Below, one piece after another: positions 8,766 through 16,543 of a stretch of DNA of 64,000 nucleotides (position 1 is the first letter of the stretch; each line of letters opens with the position of its first letter). The notes beneath the pieces are model-generated. The model saw only the letters and a list, made by a program, of their open reading frames with translations. It was not told the DNA's origin and searched no databases. Origin of the DNA: Micromonospora pattaloongensis. Lineage in GTDB: Bacteria; Actinomycetota; Actinomycetes; Mycobacteriales; Micromonosporaceae. Where the stretch lies: assembly GCF_900107255.1 (NCBI RefSeq), contig NZ_FNPH01000001.1, forward strand, positions 1,116,001 through 1,180,000, given 5' to 3'. The translations under genes were made by a program, and so were the position numbers.

Positions 8766-9150
8766 GTGCGCCTCCTCCATGACATATCTGGCCGTGCCGA
8801 TTTCGCTCCGGCTCTCTGGCCTGGTTGCCAGCGACGCCGGCGAATCGGCCGTGCGCGCTCCTCGAACGTAACTGTCGATGACCGTTCGTTCGAGGGGCGG
8901 GTCACCGACCGGGCGGCCCCTGAGCCGTTGCGAAGCTCCGACTACGCGGTTCGGGGGAGACCGGATGTGACCGACGCCAACCGTACCGGTCCCCGTTCGT
9001 CGGAGGAATCCCGGTGTCAGCCGTCCAGAAATGCCGATGACCCGCCCGGGTGGCAGCCCGGACGGGTCATCGATCTGGAGGGAGGGTTGGTCTGGTGGCC
9101 GCCGGACCGCGGCGCGCTGTGGCAGCCTGCGATCCGGCGGTGCGGACCGC
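8766..9150. other. Intergenic region without a convincing gene
   Basis: This 385-bp stretch separates the LppU-like gene from the 46-residue gene on the same strand. It holds the promoter region of the former and the hairpin at 9036-9071. The open frames crossing it run through the hairpin and lack a ribosome binding site. Confidence 0.5.
9036..9071 (-). terminator. Hairpin terminator after the 46-residue gene
   Basis: GATGACCCG (9036-9044) pairs with CGGGTCATC (9063-9071), with CCGGG/CCCGG pairing inside. It lies about 80 nt downstream of the small minus-strand gene. Confidence 0.65.
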
Positions 9151-9291
9151 TCAGCCGTAGTAGCGCTGCGCGATCAGGAGGATCTCGTCGCGCACAGCGG
9201 GCGACGTAGCGGAACGCAGCGCGCGCTCGATGGCACGTGCACGGCGGGTGGCGTCCCGACGGGTGCGGAGGCGGTCGATCATGGTGCTCAT
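9151..9291 (-). CDS. Small conserved basic protein, 46 residues
   Basis: This short frame begins MSTMIDRLRTRRDATRRARA and ends EILLIAQRYYG. The start ATG at 9291 follows AGGGAG 8 nt upstream. The product is a highly basic amphipathic helix followed by a short hydrophobic/aromatic end. Proteins of this size and pattern recur as hypothetical proteins in actinomycetes, but I do not recognise a named family. High third-position GC and a good ribosome binding site support it. It stands alone, with a hairpin after it and a promoter-like AT-rich region before it. A role in nucleic-acid binding would be speculation. Confidence 0.65.
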   Translation of the reverse strand: MSTMIDRLRTRRDATRRARAIERALRSATSPAVRDEILLIAQRYYG

Positions 9292-9355
9292 GGCGTGCTC
9301 CCTGGTGCCGATCCGGTTGTCGGCCTGTCGTGTCGTCTGGGTCCATTAGACCGGA

Positions 9356-9384
9356 TTGACGCCGCGTCCGCCATCGATTATTAG
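9356..9384 (+). promoter_or_regulatory. Sigma70-like promoter in an AT-rich patch
   Basis: TTGACG (9356-9361), a 17-bp spacer and TATTAG (9379-9384) read on the plus strand, where no protein gene follows before 9552. A 7-bp inverted repeat, GATTATT (9376-9382) and AATAATC (9405-9411), frames the presumed start of transcription. Confidence 0.4.
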
Positions 9385-9390
9385 GTGAGT

Positions 9391-9533
9391 TGGGCCACGC
9401 GCTGAATAATCTAAAGTTAGACCTCGGGTAGCGCTGAAGGTTCTACCTGCCGACCGGGAGGGTCACCGGGCCGGTGGCGGCCGACAAGAGAACGGCCGGC
9501 GTGTCCCCGCAGGCTGCGGGGACACGCCGGCCG
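9391..9533 (+). ncRNA. Candidate small RNA
   Basis: The promoter-like motif at 9356-9384 faces a gene-free stretch that ends in a perfect 19-bp hairpin (9493-9533). Together they could define an RNA of about 140 nt. No conserved RNA family is recognised, and the hairpin is also well placed to terminate the minus-strand dehydrogenase operon, so the call is tentative. Confidence 0.25.
9493..9533. terminator. Very strong hairpin terminator
   Basis: Perfect 19-bp arms: CGGCCGGCGTGTCCCCGCA (9493-9511) pairs with 9515-9533 across a GGC loop. It lies 19 nt past the stop of the E2 gene on the minus strand, with no U-run. It could also end a plus-strand transcript. Confidence 0.8.
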
Positions 9534-9551
9534 GGCGCGTCGCGGTGGCGA

Positions 9552-11006
9552 TCAGGTCCAGGCGAGCAGCGTCGCCTCGGGGTCGGCCAGGAACGCTCCG
9601 ACGTCCCGCAGGAACTTCGAGCCCAGTTCGCCGTCGATGATCCGGTGATCGAACGACAGGCCGAGCGTCGTCACCTGCCGGGCGCGGATCTTGCCCTTGT
9701 GCACCCACGGCATCTCGCGCACCGCCCCGAAGGCCAGGATCGCCGACTCTCCGGGCGGCAGGAGCGGGGTGCCGGTGTCGACGCCGAACACCCCGACGTT
9801 GGTGATCGTGAACGTGCCGCCGGACATGTCGGCCGGAGCCGTCCGACCCGCCTTCGCCGTCTGCACCAGTCCGGTCATCGCGTCCGCCAGCTCCCGCAGG
9901 GAGAGCCGACCGGCGTCCTTGATGTTCGGCACGATCAGCCCACGCTCGGTGGCGGCCGCGATGCCCAGGTTCACGTACTCCTTGACGACGATCTCGTCGC
10001 CCGCCCAGGTCGAGTTGACCATCGGATGGCGGCGGACCGCCAGCAGGACCGCCTTGGCGACCAGCAGCAGCGGCGAGACCCGTACGTCGCGCCACTCCGG
10101 CAGCGCCCGCAGCCGGTTGAGCGCCTTCATCGATCGGGTCACGTCGACCGTGAGGAACTCGGTGACGTGCGGCGCGCTGAACGCCGAGGCCACCATGTTC
10201 TCCGCGGTGAGCTTCCGTACCCCCTTCACCGGGATCCGCTGCTCGCGTCCGCCGTCGAAGGACGGCGCGACGGAGACGGCGCGGCTCGGGGCGGGCCCGG
10301 TCGCCGGGCCGGCGGCCGCCGCCTGTACGTCCTCCCGGGTGATCGACCCGAGCGGCCCCGTCCCGGTCACCGTACTCAGGTCGACGCCGAGATCCTTGGC
10401 GAGCTTCCGTACCGGCGGCTTCGCCAGCACCCCCGCCCCGGTCCGGCGATCCGGCAGCCGTGGGGCCGGGCTCGTCGGCGGATCGGCGGGCCTGTCGGGC
10501 GCCGTCACCGCAAGACCGGCCGCGCGCGGCGCGGGCGCCGGCTCGGCGGGGGTCTTGCGCGGGCGGCGCTTGGCCGCCGTGGTGCGGGGGCCGTAGCCCA
10601 CCAGAACCGCGGTGCGGCCGCCGGGGGCCGGGCCCCCGATCAGGCCGGGCTCGACGGCGCCCTCGGCGGGCGCCAGCTCGACCGCCGCCAGGGACGCGGC
10701 CGACGGCGTCGGCAGGTCGCCGGCCGCGGCCGCCCCGTCCGTGCCGACCGGACCGGCGCCCGGGTCGGTGTCGATCGCGATGATCGGGGTACCGACCTCG
10801 ACGGTTGTGCCCTCCGGGTGGAAGATCGCGTGTACCTGCCCGGCCCACTTCGCCGGGATCTCGACCGCCGCCTTCGCCGTCTCGACCTCCACGATCGGCT
10901 GGTTGAGCTCGATCGTGTCGCCCACCTTGACCAGCCAGCTCAGGATCTCACCCTCGGTGAGCCCCTCCCCGAGGTCCGGCAGCGGGAATTCCTTGATCCG
11001 CGACAT
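9552..11006 (-). CDS. bkdC: Dihydrolipoamide acyltransferase (E2) of a 2-oxoacid dehydrogenase complex
   Basis: 484 residues from ATG 11006; a GTG at 11015 overlapping the upstream stop (GTGA) is the alternative. A single lipoyl domain comes first, with the lipoylated lysine in VETAKAAVE (Lys45). An Ala/Pro-rich linker, an E3/E1-binding domain (PPVRKLAKDLGVDLSTVTGTG) and the catalytic acyltransferase domain follow, ending with the HxxxDG motif as DHRIIDG. It transfers the acyl group from E1 to CoA. It is the last gene of an E1alpha-E1beta-E2 operon typical of branched-chain 2-oxoacid dehydrogenases in actinobacteria. No E3 (lpd) is adjacent. Substrate preference (branched-chain versus pyruvate) is inferred. 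Confidence 0.92.
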   Translation of the reverse strand: MSRIKEFPLPDLGEGLTEGEILSWLVKVGDTIELNQPIVEVETAKAAVEIPAKWAGQVHAIFHPEGTTVEVGTPIIAIDTDPGAGPVGTDGAAAAGDLPTPSAASLAAVELAPAEGAVEPGLIGGPAPGGRTAVLVGYGPRTTAAKRRPRKTPAEPAPAPRAAGLAVTAPDRPADPPTSPAPRLPDRRTGAGVLAKPPVRKLAKDLGVDLSTVTGTGPLGSITREDVQAAAAGPATGPAPSRAVSVAPSFDGGREQRIPVKGVRKLTAENMVASAFSAPHVTEFLTVDVTRSMKALNRLRALPEWRDVRVSPLLLVAKAVLLAVRRHPMVNSTWAGDEIVVKEYVNLGIAAATERGLIVPNIKDAGRLSLRELADAMTGLVQTAKAGRTAPADMSGGTFTITNVGVFGVDTGTPLLPPGESAILAFGAVREMPWVHKGKIRARQVTTLGLSFDHRIIDGELGSKFLRDVGAFLADPEATLLAWT

Positions 11007-11011
11007 CCCGG

Positions 11012-12001
11012 TCACCACCCGAAGGCGCGGTCGACGGCGTCGAGCACCCGGTCGAGGTCCGGCAGGTACTCCTCCTCCAGCCGGGCGGCCGGGTACGGGG
11101 TGTCGAAGCCGGTCACCCGCAGCACGGGCGACTCCAGGGAGTAGAAGCACTCCTCGGTGATCCGGGCCGCCACCTCGGCGCCCAGGCCCAGGTTGGACGG
11201 GGCCTCGTGCACGACCACGCAGCGGCCGGTCCGGCGGACCGACTCGTAGACCACCCCGAGGTCGAGCGGGGAGAGCGAGCGCAGGTCGATGACCTCCAGG
11301 TCGCGACCGTCCTCGGCCGCGGCCGTCGCGGCGTCGAGCGCGGTGCGCACCATCGGACCGTACGCGAGCACGGTCGCGTCGGAGCCGGGCCGCACGACCC
11401 GGGCGGAGTGCAGCGGGTACGCGCCGGTCAAGGGGGCGTCCAGCTCGACCGGCCCCTTCTCCCAGTAGCGCCGCTTCGGCTCCATGAACACGATCGGGTC
11501 GTCGGAGGCGATCGCCTGCTGGATCATCCAGTACGCGTCCTGCGGCGAGGCGCAGGAGACGACCTTCAGCCCGGCGGTGTGCGCGAAGTACGCCTCCGGG
11601 GACTCGGAGTGGTGTTCGACCGCGCCGATGCCGCCGCCGAACGGGATCCGGATGACGATCGGCAGCTTCACCTTGCCCCGGGAGCGGTAGTGCATCTTCG
11701 CCACCTGCGAGACGATCTGGTCGTACGCGGGGTAGACGAAGCCGTCGAACTGGATCTCGCAGACCGGGCGGTAGCCGCGGATGGCGAGCCCGACCGCGGT
11801 GCCGATGATGCCGGACTCCGCGAGCGGGGTGTCGATCACCCGGTTCTCGCCGAAGTCCTTCTGCAGCCCGTCCGTGATCCGGAAGACGCCGCCGAGCTTG
11901 CCGACGTCCTCGCCCATGATGACGACCTTGGGGTCGTTCTCGAGCGCGCGGCGGAGTCCGGTGTTGAGCGCCTTGCCCAGGGTGAGGGTCTCGGTGGCCA
12001 T
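11012..12001 (-). CDS. bkdB: 2-oxoacid dehydrogenase E1 beta subunit
   Basis: 329 residues, starting MATETLTLGKALNTGLRRAL with ATG 12001. Typical E1beta features are the MGEDVGKLGGVFRIT segment with the cofactor-facing glutamate, DTPLAESGIIGTAVGLA, FPFGGGIGAVEHHSESPEAYFAHTAG-type residues and the C-terminal TGFDTPYPAARLEEEYLPD. It pairs with the alpha subunit to form the heterotetrameric thiamine-diphosphate-dependent decarboxylase. Its start overlaps the alpha stop by one base (TGATG), and its own stop lies next to the E2 start. The close packing suggests translational coupling and equal stoichiometry. Confidence 0.93.
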   Translation of the reverse strand: MATETLTLGKALNTGLRRALENDPKVVIMGEDVGKLGGVFRITDGLQKDFGENRVIDTPLAESGIIGTAVGLAIRGYRPVCEIQFDGFVYPAYDQIVSQVAKMHYRSRGKVKLPIVIRIPFGGGIGAVEHHSESPEAYFAHTAGLKVVSCASPQDAYWMIQQAIASDDPIVFMEPKRRYWEKGPVELDAPLTGAYPLHSARVVRPGSDATVLAYGPMVRTALDAATAAAEDGRDLEVIDLRSLSPLDLGVVYESVRRTGRCVVVHEAPSNLGLGAEVAARITEECFYSLESPVLRVTGFDTPYPAARLEEEYLPDLDRVLDAVDRAFGW

Positions 12002-13185
12002 CAGTGCGCGCTCCCCTCGAAGGACTCCAGGTACCGGCTGAACTGGTCGCGCTGCGCGTCGAGCAGCGGGGACCCGTTGGGGTAGACGTGGTCGAAGAGC
12101 GTGTCGGGCTGCGGGTCGGGCATCGCCAGCACGCGCTCGCGCAGGTCCACCGCCTCCCGCCGGGCCTGTTCGTCGATCTCCGCGAAGAAGTCGGCGTCCG
12201 CGATCTGCTGCTTCTCGATGAAGGCGCGTACCCGGGCGATCGGGTCCTTGGCCTGCCAGGCCTCCACCTCGCTCGCGATGCGGTAGCGGGTGGGGTCGTC
12301 CGAGGTGGTGTGGGCGCCCATCCGGTACGTGTAGGCCTCGATCAGGGTGGGCCCCTGACCGTGCCGGGCGCTGTCCAGTGCCGCGCGGGTCACCGCGTAC
12401 GTGGCGAGGACGTCGTTGCCGTCCACCCGGATGCCGGGGAAGCCGAACCCGGCGGCCCGCTGGTAGAGCGGGATGCGGGTCTGCCGCTCGAGCGGCTCGG
12501 AGATGGCGTACTGGTTGTTCTGGCAGAAGAAGACCATCGGGGCGTTGAAGACGCCGGCCCAGACGAACGCCTCGTTCACGTCGCCCTGCGAGGTGGCGCC
12601 GTCGCCGAAGTAGGCGATGACGGCCTCACCGTCGTCGCCGCCGGTCTTGCCGTCCATCGTGACGCCCATGGCGTAGCCGGTGGCGTGCAGCGTCTGGGCG
12701 CCGATGACGATCGTGTACATGTTGAACTTGAACTCGTTCGGGTCCCAGCCGCCCTGGTCGACGCCGCGGAACAGGCCCAGCGGCATGATCGGGTCGATGC
12801 CGCGGCAGTAGAGCACGCCGTGCTCGCGGTACGTCGGGAACGCCATGTCCTGGGGTCGGAGCGCGCGTCCGGAGCCGACCTGCGCCGCCTCCTGGCCGAG
12901 CAGACTCGCCCAGATGCCCAGTTCGCCCTGCCGCTGCAGCGCCGTCGCCTCGGCATCCAGCTTGCGCACGATGACGAGGTCGCGGTAGAGCCCGCGGTAC
13001 TCCTCGTCGGTGAAGTCCACGGTGTACTCGGTCCCGTCCGGGCCGGTCACCTTCTCCACGCGCTCACCTTCGGGGGTGAGCAGCTGGACCAGCTCGGGTT
13101 CGTTCCCGCCCGCCGCTTTCGGCCCCCGTGGTCGGGCAGTTGTCTGCCTGCCGCGGGTCGTCGTCCCGCGGTCGCCCTTCGCCAT
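12001..13185 (-). CDS. bkdA: 2-oxoacid dehydrogenase E1 alpha subunit
   Basis: 394 residues. ATG 13185 follows AGGGAGA; the upstream in-frame extension is rejected. A charged N-terminal tail of about 35 residues precedes the catalytic domain. The thiamine-diphosphate/Mg motif is visible as GDGATSQGDVNEAF, ending in QNN. The flexible loop YRMGAHTTSDDPTRYR corresponds to the phosphorylation loop of branched-chain E1alpha. It decarboxylates a 2-oxoacid and reductively acylates the E2 lipoyl group. It is the first gene of the operon; the leader upstream contains a hairpin (13315-13341) and a further inverted repeat. Confidence 0.93.
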   Translation of the reverse strand: MAKGDRGTTTRGRQTTARPRGPKAAGGNEPELVQLLTPEGERVEKVTGPDGTEYTVDFTDEEYRGLYRDLVIVRKLDAEATALQRQGELGIWASLLGQEAAQVGSGRALRPQDMAFPTYREHGVLYCRGIDPIMPLGLFRGVDQGGWDPNEFKFNMYTIVIGAQTLHATGYAMGVTMDGKTGGDDGEAVIAYFGDGATSQGDVNEAFVWAGVFNAPMVFFCQNNQYAISEPLERQTRIPLYQRAAGFGFPGIRVDGNDVLATYAVTRAALDSARHGQGPTLIEAYTYRMGAHTTSDDPTRYRIASEVEAWQAKDPIARVRAFIEKQQIADADFFAEIDEQARREAVDLRERVLAMPDPQPDTLFDHVYPNGSPLLDAQRDQFSRYLESFEGSAH

Positions 13186-13650
13186 CCGTCTCTCCCTGTC
13201 CTGTGTGCGTCGGCCCCGGGGGTGTCCCGACCGCGCAGCTGTTCGCGCCCGCCGGCTGGTGCCGTCCGAGCTGTCGCCTGCCACGCCTAGCCCGGTGGGG
13301 TTGCCGCGCGGCGTGGACCGGATTCTGGCCGAATCCGGTCCGGGAGCGTCGGCCCCGTGCCGCGCCTTCCGCTGGTGGAGCGGGAAACCACGGCGGCGTT
13401 GCCGTCGGGTCCATATTCGCAGAGGAGGTGAGCCCGCCCACAGTACGGCCTCGATCATTTATCGGGGCCAGAGGATCTTTGCGACGTGTATGCCTATTTG
13501 GGTAGATGCGTCAACGCGGTGACGAAACTTGTCGCGTTGACACGCTGTAGATGACTGGCCAACGGACGGTTACTAGGCCACTCTATTGGTCTGGCCTGCA
13601 ACAGCCGGACACCCGCTGTCGTTGTTGCACGACGACGAGGAGGTCGAACC
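13186..13650. other. Divergent regulatory region of the bkd operon and the 13651 gene
   Basis: This 465-bp stretch has no convincing gene. It holds an 11-bp hairpin GGACCGGATTC/GAATCCGGTCC (13315-13341) in the presumed bkd leader. It also holds a perfect 9-bp inverted repeat GTCAACGCG (13510-13518) and CGCGTTGAC (13533-13541). Each arm of the latter contains a TTGAC -35-like element, one per strand, so it could be a shared operator of two divergent promoters. Confidence 0.5.
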
Positions 13651-14751
13651 GTGCGGGACCACGGGGACGATCCCTTACCCTCGCCATCACCGCGCCACCG
13701 GCAGCCCGGTGGCGGACGCGGGTCCTACCGTCAGAACCCGGGGGCCCACCGCGTCGAAGGACTCGCCGGGCCGACGCGCCGCTACGCGCTCATCGTCCTG
13801 GGGCTCGTCGTCATGACCTCGCTGCCCGTGCTGGCGTCCATCAGCGCGGGATCGTCCACGATCAACGACAGCGCCCTGCCCGGCGGCGTGACACCATTCA
13901 TCCCGCAGCCGTCGGACGGCCCCGTCGTCGTGCCGCTGCCGCCGTCGGTGCTGCCCCCGCGCGTGGTCGTACGCGTGGGCGACCCGGCGGGCCTGCTCGC
14001 CGCGCCCCGGCAGCCGGTCGCGTCCGCCGGTGCGGCCAGTCAATCGGTCGCCGCGGGACCGCCGGTCGCCGCGGGACCGCCGGTCGTCGCGCGGCAGCCG
14101 GTCGCCGCGCCGCAGCCCGCGCGCGGGAACGACGCGCCCCCGCCGCAGCGGCCCGTGGAGTCGGCGCCGGAGCGGGGCGGCGCGTCAGAGGAGCCGGGCC
14201 AGTGGTGCGAATGGCGCAGCCGCCCGTGCAGCCCGACCCCGCCCCCCTGCATCCCGCTCCTGCCGGTGCTGCCCGCCGCGCCGTTCGAGCCCTGGCGGCC
14301 GATCCGGGAATCGGCGTCGCCGTCGTGCCGGTCGACCAGCCCGGGCGCCGCGCCGAACCCGCCCGGCAGGGCGCGCGGTGTGCGCGACGAGGACGAACGC
14401 GCGGAGAAGCGCGCCCGAACCGAGCGGAACCGGACGCGGCACGCGACCGAACAGCGTGCCGGGACGCAGCAGCCGAAGACCCAGCGCCCGAAGACCCAGC
14501 GCCCCAACAACCCGCGCGCCGGCAAGCAGCCGAGCGGGGCCGACACGGTGCAGACGCGGCGCGTCACCGTTGAGCGCGGCGACAGCGGCGGGCAGCGCTC
14601 GACCGGCCGGGCGGGCGGCCGGACGAGCGCACGCAAGCCGACCGCCGTCGCCCGGCACCGCCCGACGGTGAAGCCACGTGCAAAGGACGGGTCGCAGCCG
14701 AAGGCGAAGGGGAAGACGGGGCACCGCTCCCGTCCGCACCGCTCGCGCTGA
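13651..14751 (+). CDS. Single-pass membrane protein with proline-rich and very basic tail
   Basis: 366 residues from GTG 13651, which follows GAGGAGGT (13639-13646). A hydrophilic N-terminal stretch precedes one transmembrane helix (about residues 45-66, ALIVLGLVVMTSLPVLASI). The external part has repeats of the type VAAGPPVA, then PRPQ-rich segments, repeated QRPKT units and a Lys/Arg/Gln-rich C-terminus ending HRSRPHRSR. Four cysteines cluster near residues 190-210. No enzyme motif is seen. The proline-rich, basic composition suggests a wall-spanning or polyanion-binding segment, but this is inference. I do not recognise a family. Confidence 0.65.
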   Translation: MRDHGDDPLPSPSPRHRQPGGGRGSYRQNPGAHRVEGLAGPTRRYALIVLGLVVMTSLPVLASISAGSSTINDSALPGGVTPFIPQPSDGPVVVPLPPSVLPPRVVVRVGDPAGLLAAPRQPVASAGAASQSVAAGPPVAAGPPVVARQPVAAPQPARGNDAPPPQRPVESAPERGGASEEPGQWCEWRSRPCSPTPPPCIPLLPVLPAAPFEPWRPIRESASPSCRSTSPGAAPNPPGRARGVRDEDERAEKRARTERNRTRHATEQRAGTQQPKTQRPKTQRPNNPRAGKQPSGADTVQTRRVTVERGDSGGQRSTGRAGGRTSARKPTAVARHRPTVKPRAKDGSQPKAKGKTGHRSRPHRSR

Positions 14752-14940
14752 CCCGACCGCGCGGTCCGGCGGCGTGGCACGGGCATCGTGATCGGTAACT
14801 GCCCTGCCTGTCGGCCGCCCGCCCGCCCGTTCGGTCCGACGATGACCGCCGTTCGCCCCGTTCATCGTGGAGTGACGGGTGGCTATGCTCGCCGATGTCG
14901 ATCAAGTCCGGCCACCCCGGACGCTCGAACGGAGGGCAGT

Positions 14941-16473
14941 GTGGCTCTATCCAGTCGTACGTGGCGTCGAGGCCTGTTGGCCACGGCGACCGCGGTCAGC
15001 GTGGCAGTCGTCGTGGCGCAGCCGCCGGCGCAGGCGCACCCCGGCGATCTCAGGTCGTGGGCGCTGCGCAAGGCGGTGAGCGCCAACGGCGTCATGGAAC
15101 ACCTGAAGGAACTGCAGAAGATCGCCGAGCGCAATGGCGGCAACCGCGTCTCCGGCGCCCCCGGGTACGACCGGTCCGTCGACTACGCGGAGAAGGTCCT
15201 GCGGCGCGCCGGCTACCGCGTGACCCGGCAGGCGTTCGAGTTCCAGACCTTCATCCCCAACGCACCGTCGGTGCTGCACCGGGTCACCCCGGCGCCCGCC
15301 GGCGACCTCGAGAACCGCATCATGAGCTACTCCGGCAGCGGCGACGCCACCGCCCGCGCGACCGTGCCGACCGGTAACGCGCTCGGCTGCGCCGCCGGCG
15401 ACTTCGGGCCGGCCAACGCCGGCACCGTGGTCCTGGTCAGCCGGGGCACCTGCCCCTTCGGTCAGAAGGCGAGCAACGCCGCGGACGCCGGCGCGGCCGC
15501 GGTGGTCATCTACAACAACACCACCGGCGAGCTCAACGGCACGCTCGGCAACACCTTCACCCGCGACATCGCCGCCGTCGGCATCACCCAGGCGCTCGGC
15601 CAGGAGCTGGTCGCCCAGGTCCCGAACGGGCTGACCCTGCGGGTGCAGGCGGACACCTTCCGCGGAATGGCGACCACCGAGAACATCCTCGCCGAGTCCC
15701 GCTGGGGCAACCCGAACAACGTGGTGATGGCCGGCGCCCACCTCGACTCCGTCGCCGAGGGCCCGGGCATCAGTGACAACGCCAGCGGCACCGCCGCGTT
15801 GCTCGAGATCGCCGAGCAGATGCGCCTGGTGCCGACGAAGAACAAGGTGCGCTTCGCGCTCTGGGCCGCCGAGGAGGCGAGCCTGGTCGGCTCCACGCAC
15901 TACATCGCCAACCTGCCGCAGGCCGAGCGCGACAAGATCGCGCTTTACCTGAACTTCGACATGATCGGCTCGCCGAACTACGTGCGCTTCGTCTACGACG
16001 GCGACAATTCGGCGTTCCCGCCCGGCACCGGCTCCGCGCCCGGACCGGCCGGCTCCGGCGCGATCGAGAAGCTGTTCCACGACTACTTCAAGTCCCAGCG
16101 GCTCGACTCCGCCGAGACGCCGTTCTCCGGCCGCAGCGACTACGGCCCGTTCATCGCGGCCGGCGTCGACATCCCGTCCGGCGGTCTGTTCACCGGCGCG
16201 GAGGGCGTGAAGACCGCCGAGGAGGCGGCGGCCTACGGCGGCACCGCCGGGCAGCCGTACGACCCCTGCTACCACCAGGCGTGCGACACGATCGACAACG
16301 TGAGCCGCGCGGCGATCGACGAGATGTCGGACGCCGTCGCGCACGCCATCATCACGTACGCGTTCGACACCCGGAGCGTCACCGGCCCGACCAGCGGGAC
16401 GGCGCGCGGCACCACCGCGCCCGCGCAGGGCGGCGGCGGCCTGCACGACCACGACCACGAGCTGGAGAGCTGA
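14941..16473 (+). CDS. Secreted M28-family metallopeptidase with PA domain
   Basis: 510 residues from GTG 14941, with GGAGGG 5 nt upstream. A signal peptide (RTWRRG, hydrophobic core, AQA cleavage near residue 32) directs secretion. A protease-associated (PA) domain lies at about 115-240 (GTVVLVSRGTCPFGQKASNA). The M28 domain supplies the two-zinc ligands in order: His267/Asp269 (GAHLDS), Asp279 (SDNASG), Glu311-Glu312 (AAEEAS), Asp340 (FDMIGS) and His445 (YHQACD). It should be an extracellular aminopeptidase related to Streptomyces griseus aminopeptidase. The His/Asp-rich end (HDHDHE) may bind metal. It is probably monocistronic, ending at a hairpin. Confidence 0.92.
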   Translation: MALSSRTWRRGLLATATAVSVAVVVAQPPAQAHPGDLRSWALRKAVSANGVMEHLKELQKIAERNGGNRVSGAPGYDRSVDYAEKVLRRAGYRVTRQAFEFQTFIPNAPSVLHRVTPAPAGDLENRIMSYSGSGDATARATVPTGNALGCAAGDFGPANAGTVVLVSRGTCPFGQKASNAADAGAAAVVIYNNTTGELNGTLGNTFTRDIAAVGITQALGQELVAQVPNGLTLRVQADTFRGMATTENILAESRWGNPNNVVMAGAHLDSVAEGPGISDNASGTAALLEIAEQMRLVPTKNKVRFALWAAEEASLVGSTHYIANLPQAERDKIALYLNFDMIGSPNYVRFVYDGDNSAFPPGTGSAPGPAGSGAIEKLFHDYFKSQRLDSAETPFSGRSDYGPFIAAGVDIPSGGLFTGAEGVKTAEEAAAYGGTAGQPYDPCYHQACDTIDNVSRAAIDEMSDAVAHAIITYAFDTRSVTGPTSGTARGTTAPAQGGGGLHDHDHELES

Positions 16474-16489
16474 CCCGACGAACCGACGG

Positions 16490-16520
16490 GCGGGAGGCGG
16501 CGCACGGCGTCGCCTCCCGC
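16490..16520. terminator. Bidirectional hairpin terminator
   Basis: GCGGGAGGCG (16490-16499) pairs with CGCCTCCCGC (16511-16520) between two convergent genes. No U-run. Confidence 0.65.
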
Positions 16521-16543
16521 TGTCGTACGGGCGCGAGCGCCGC

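Noticed and set aside
6578-9209. Plus-strand frames of over 700 codons opposite the LppU-like gene
   Set aside because: They mirror the repeats of the minus-strand gene, lack ribosome sites and one crosses a terminator hairpin.
13421-13500. A 25-residue plus-strand peptide starting after GAGGAGG (leader peptide for the 13651 gene)
   Set aside because: The Shine-Dalgarno directly abuts the GTG with no spacer, and the frame has no run of regulatory codons.
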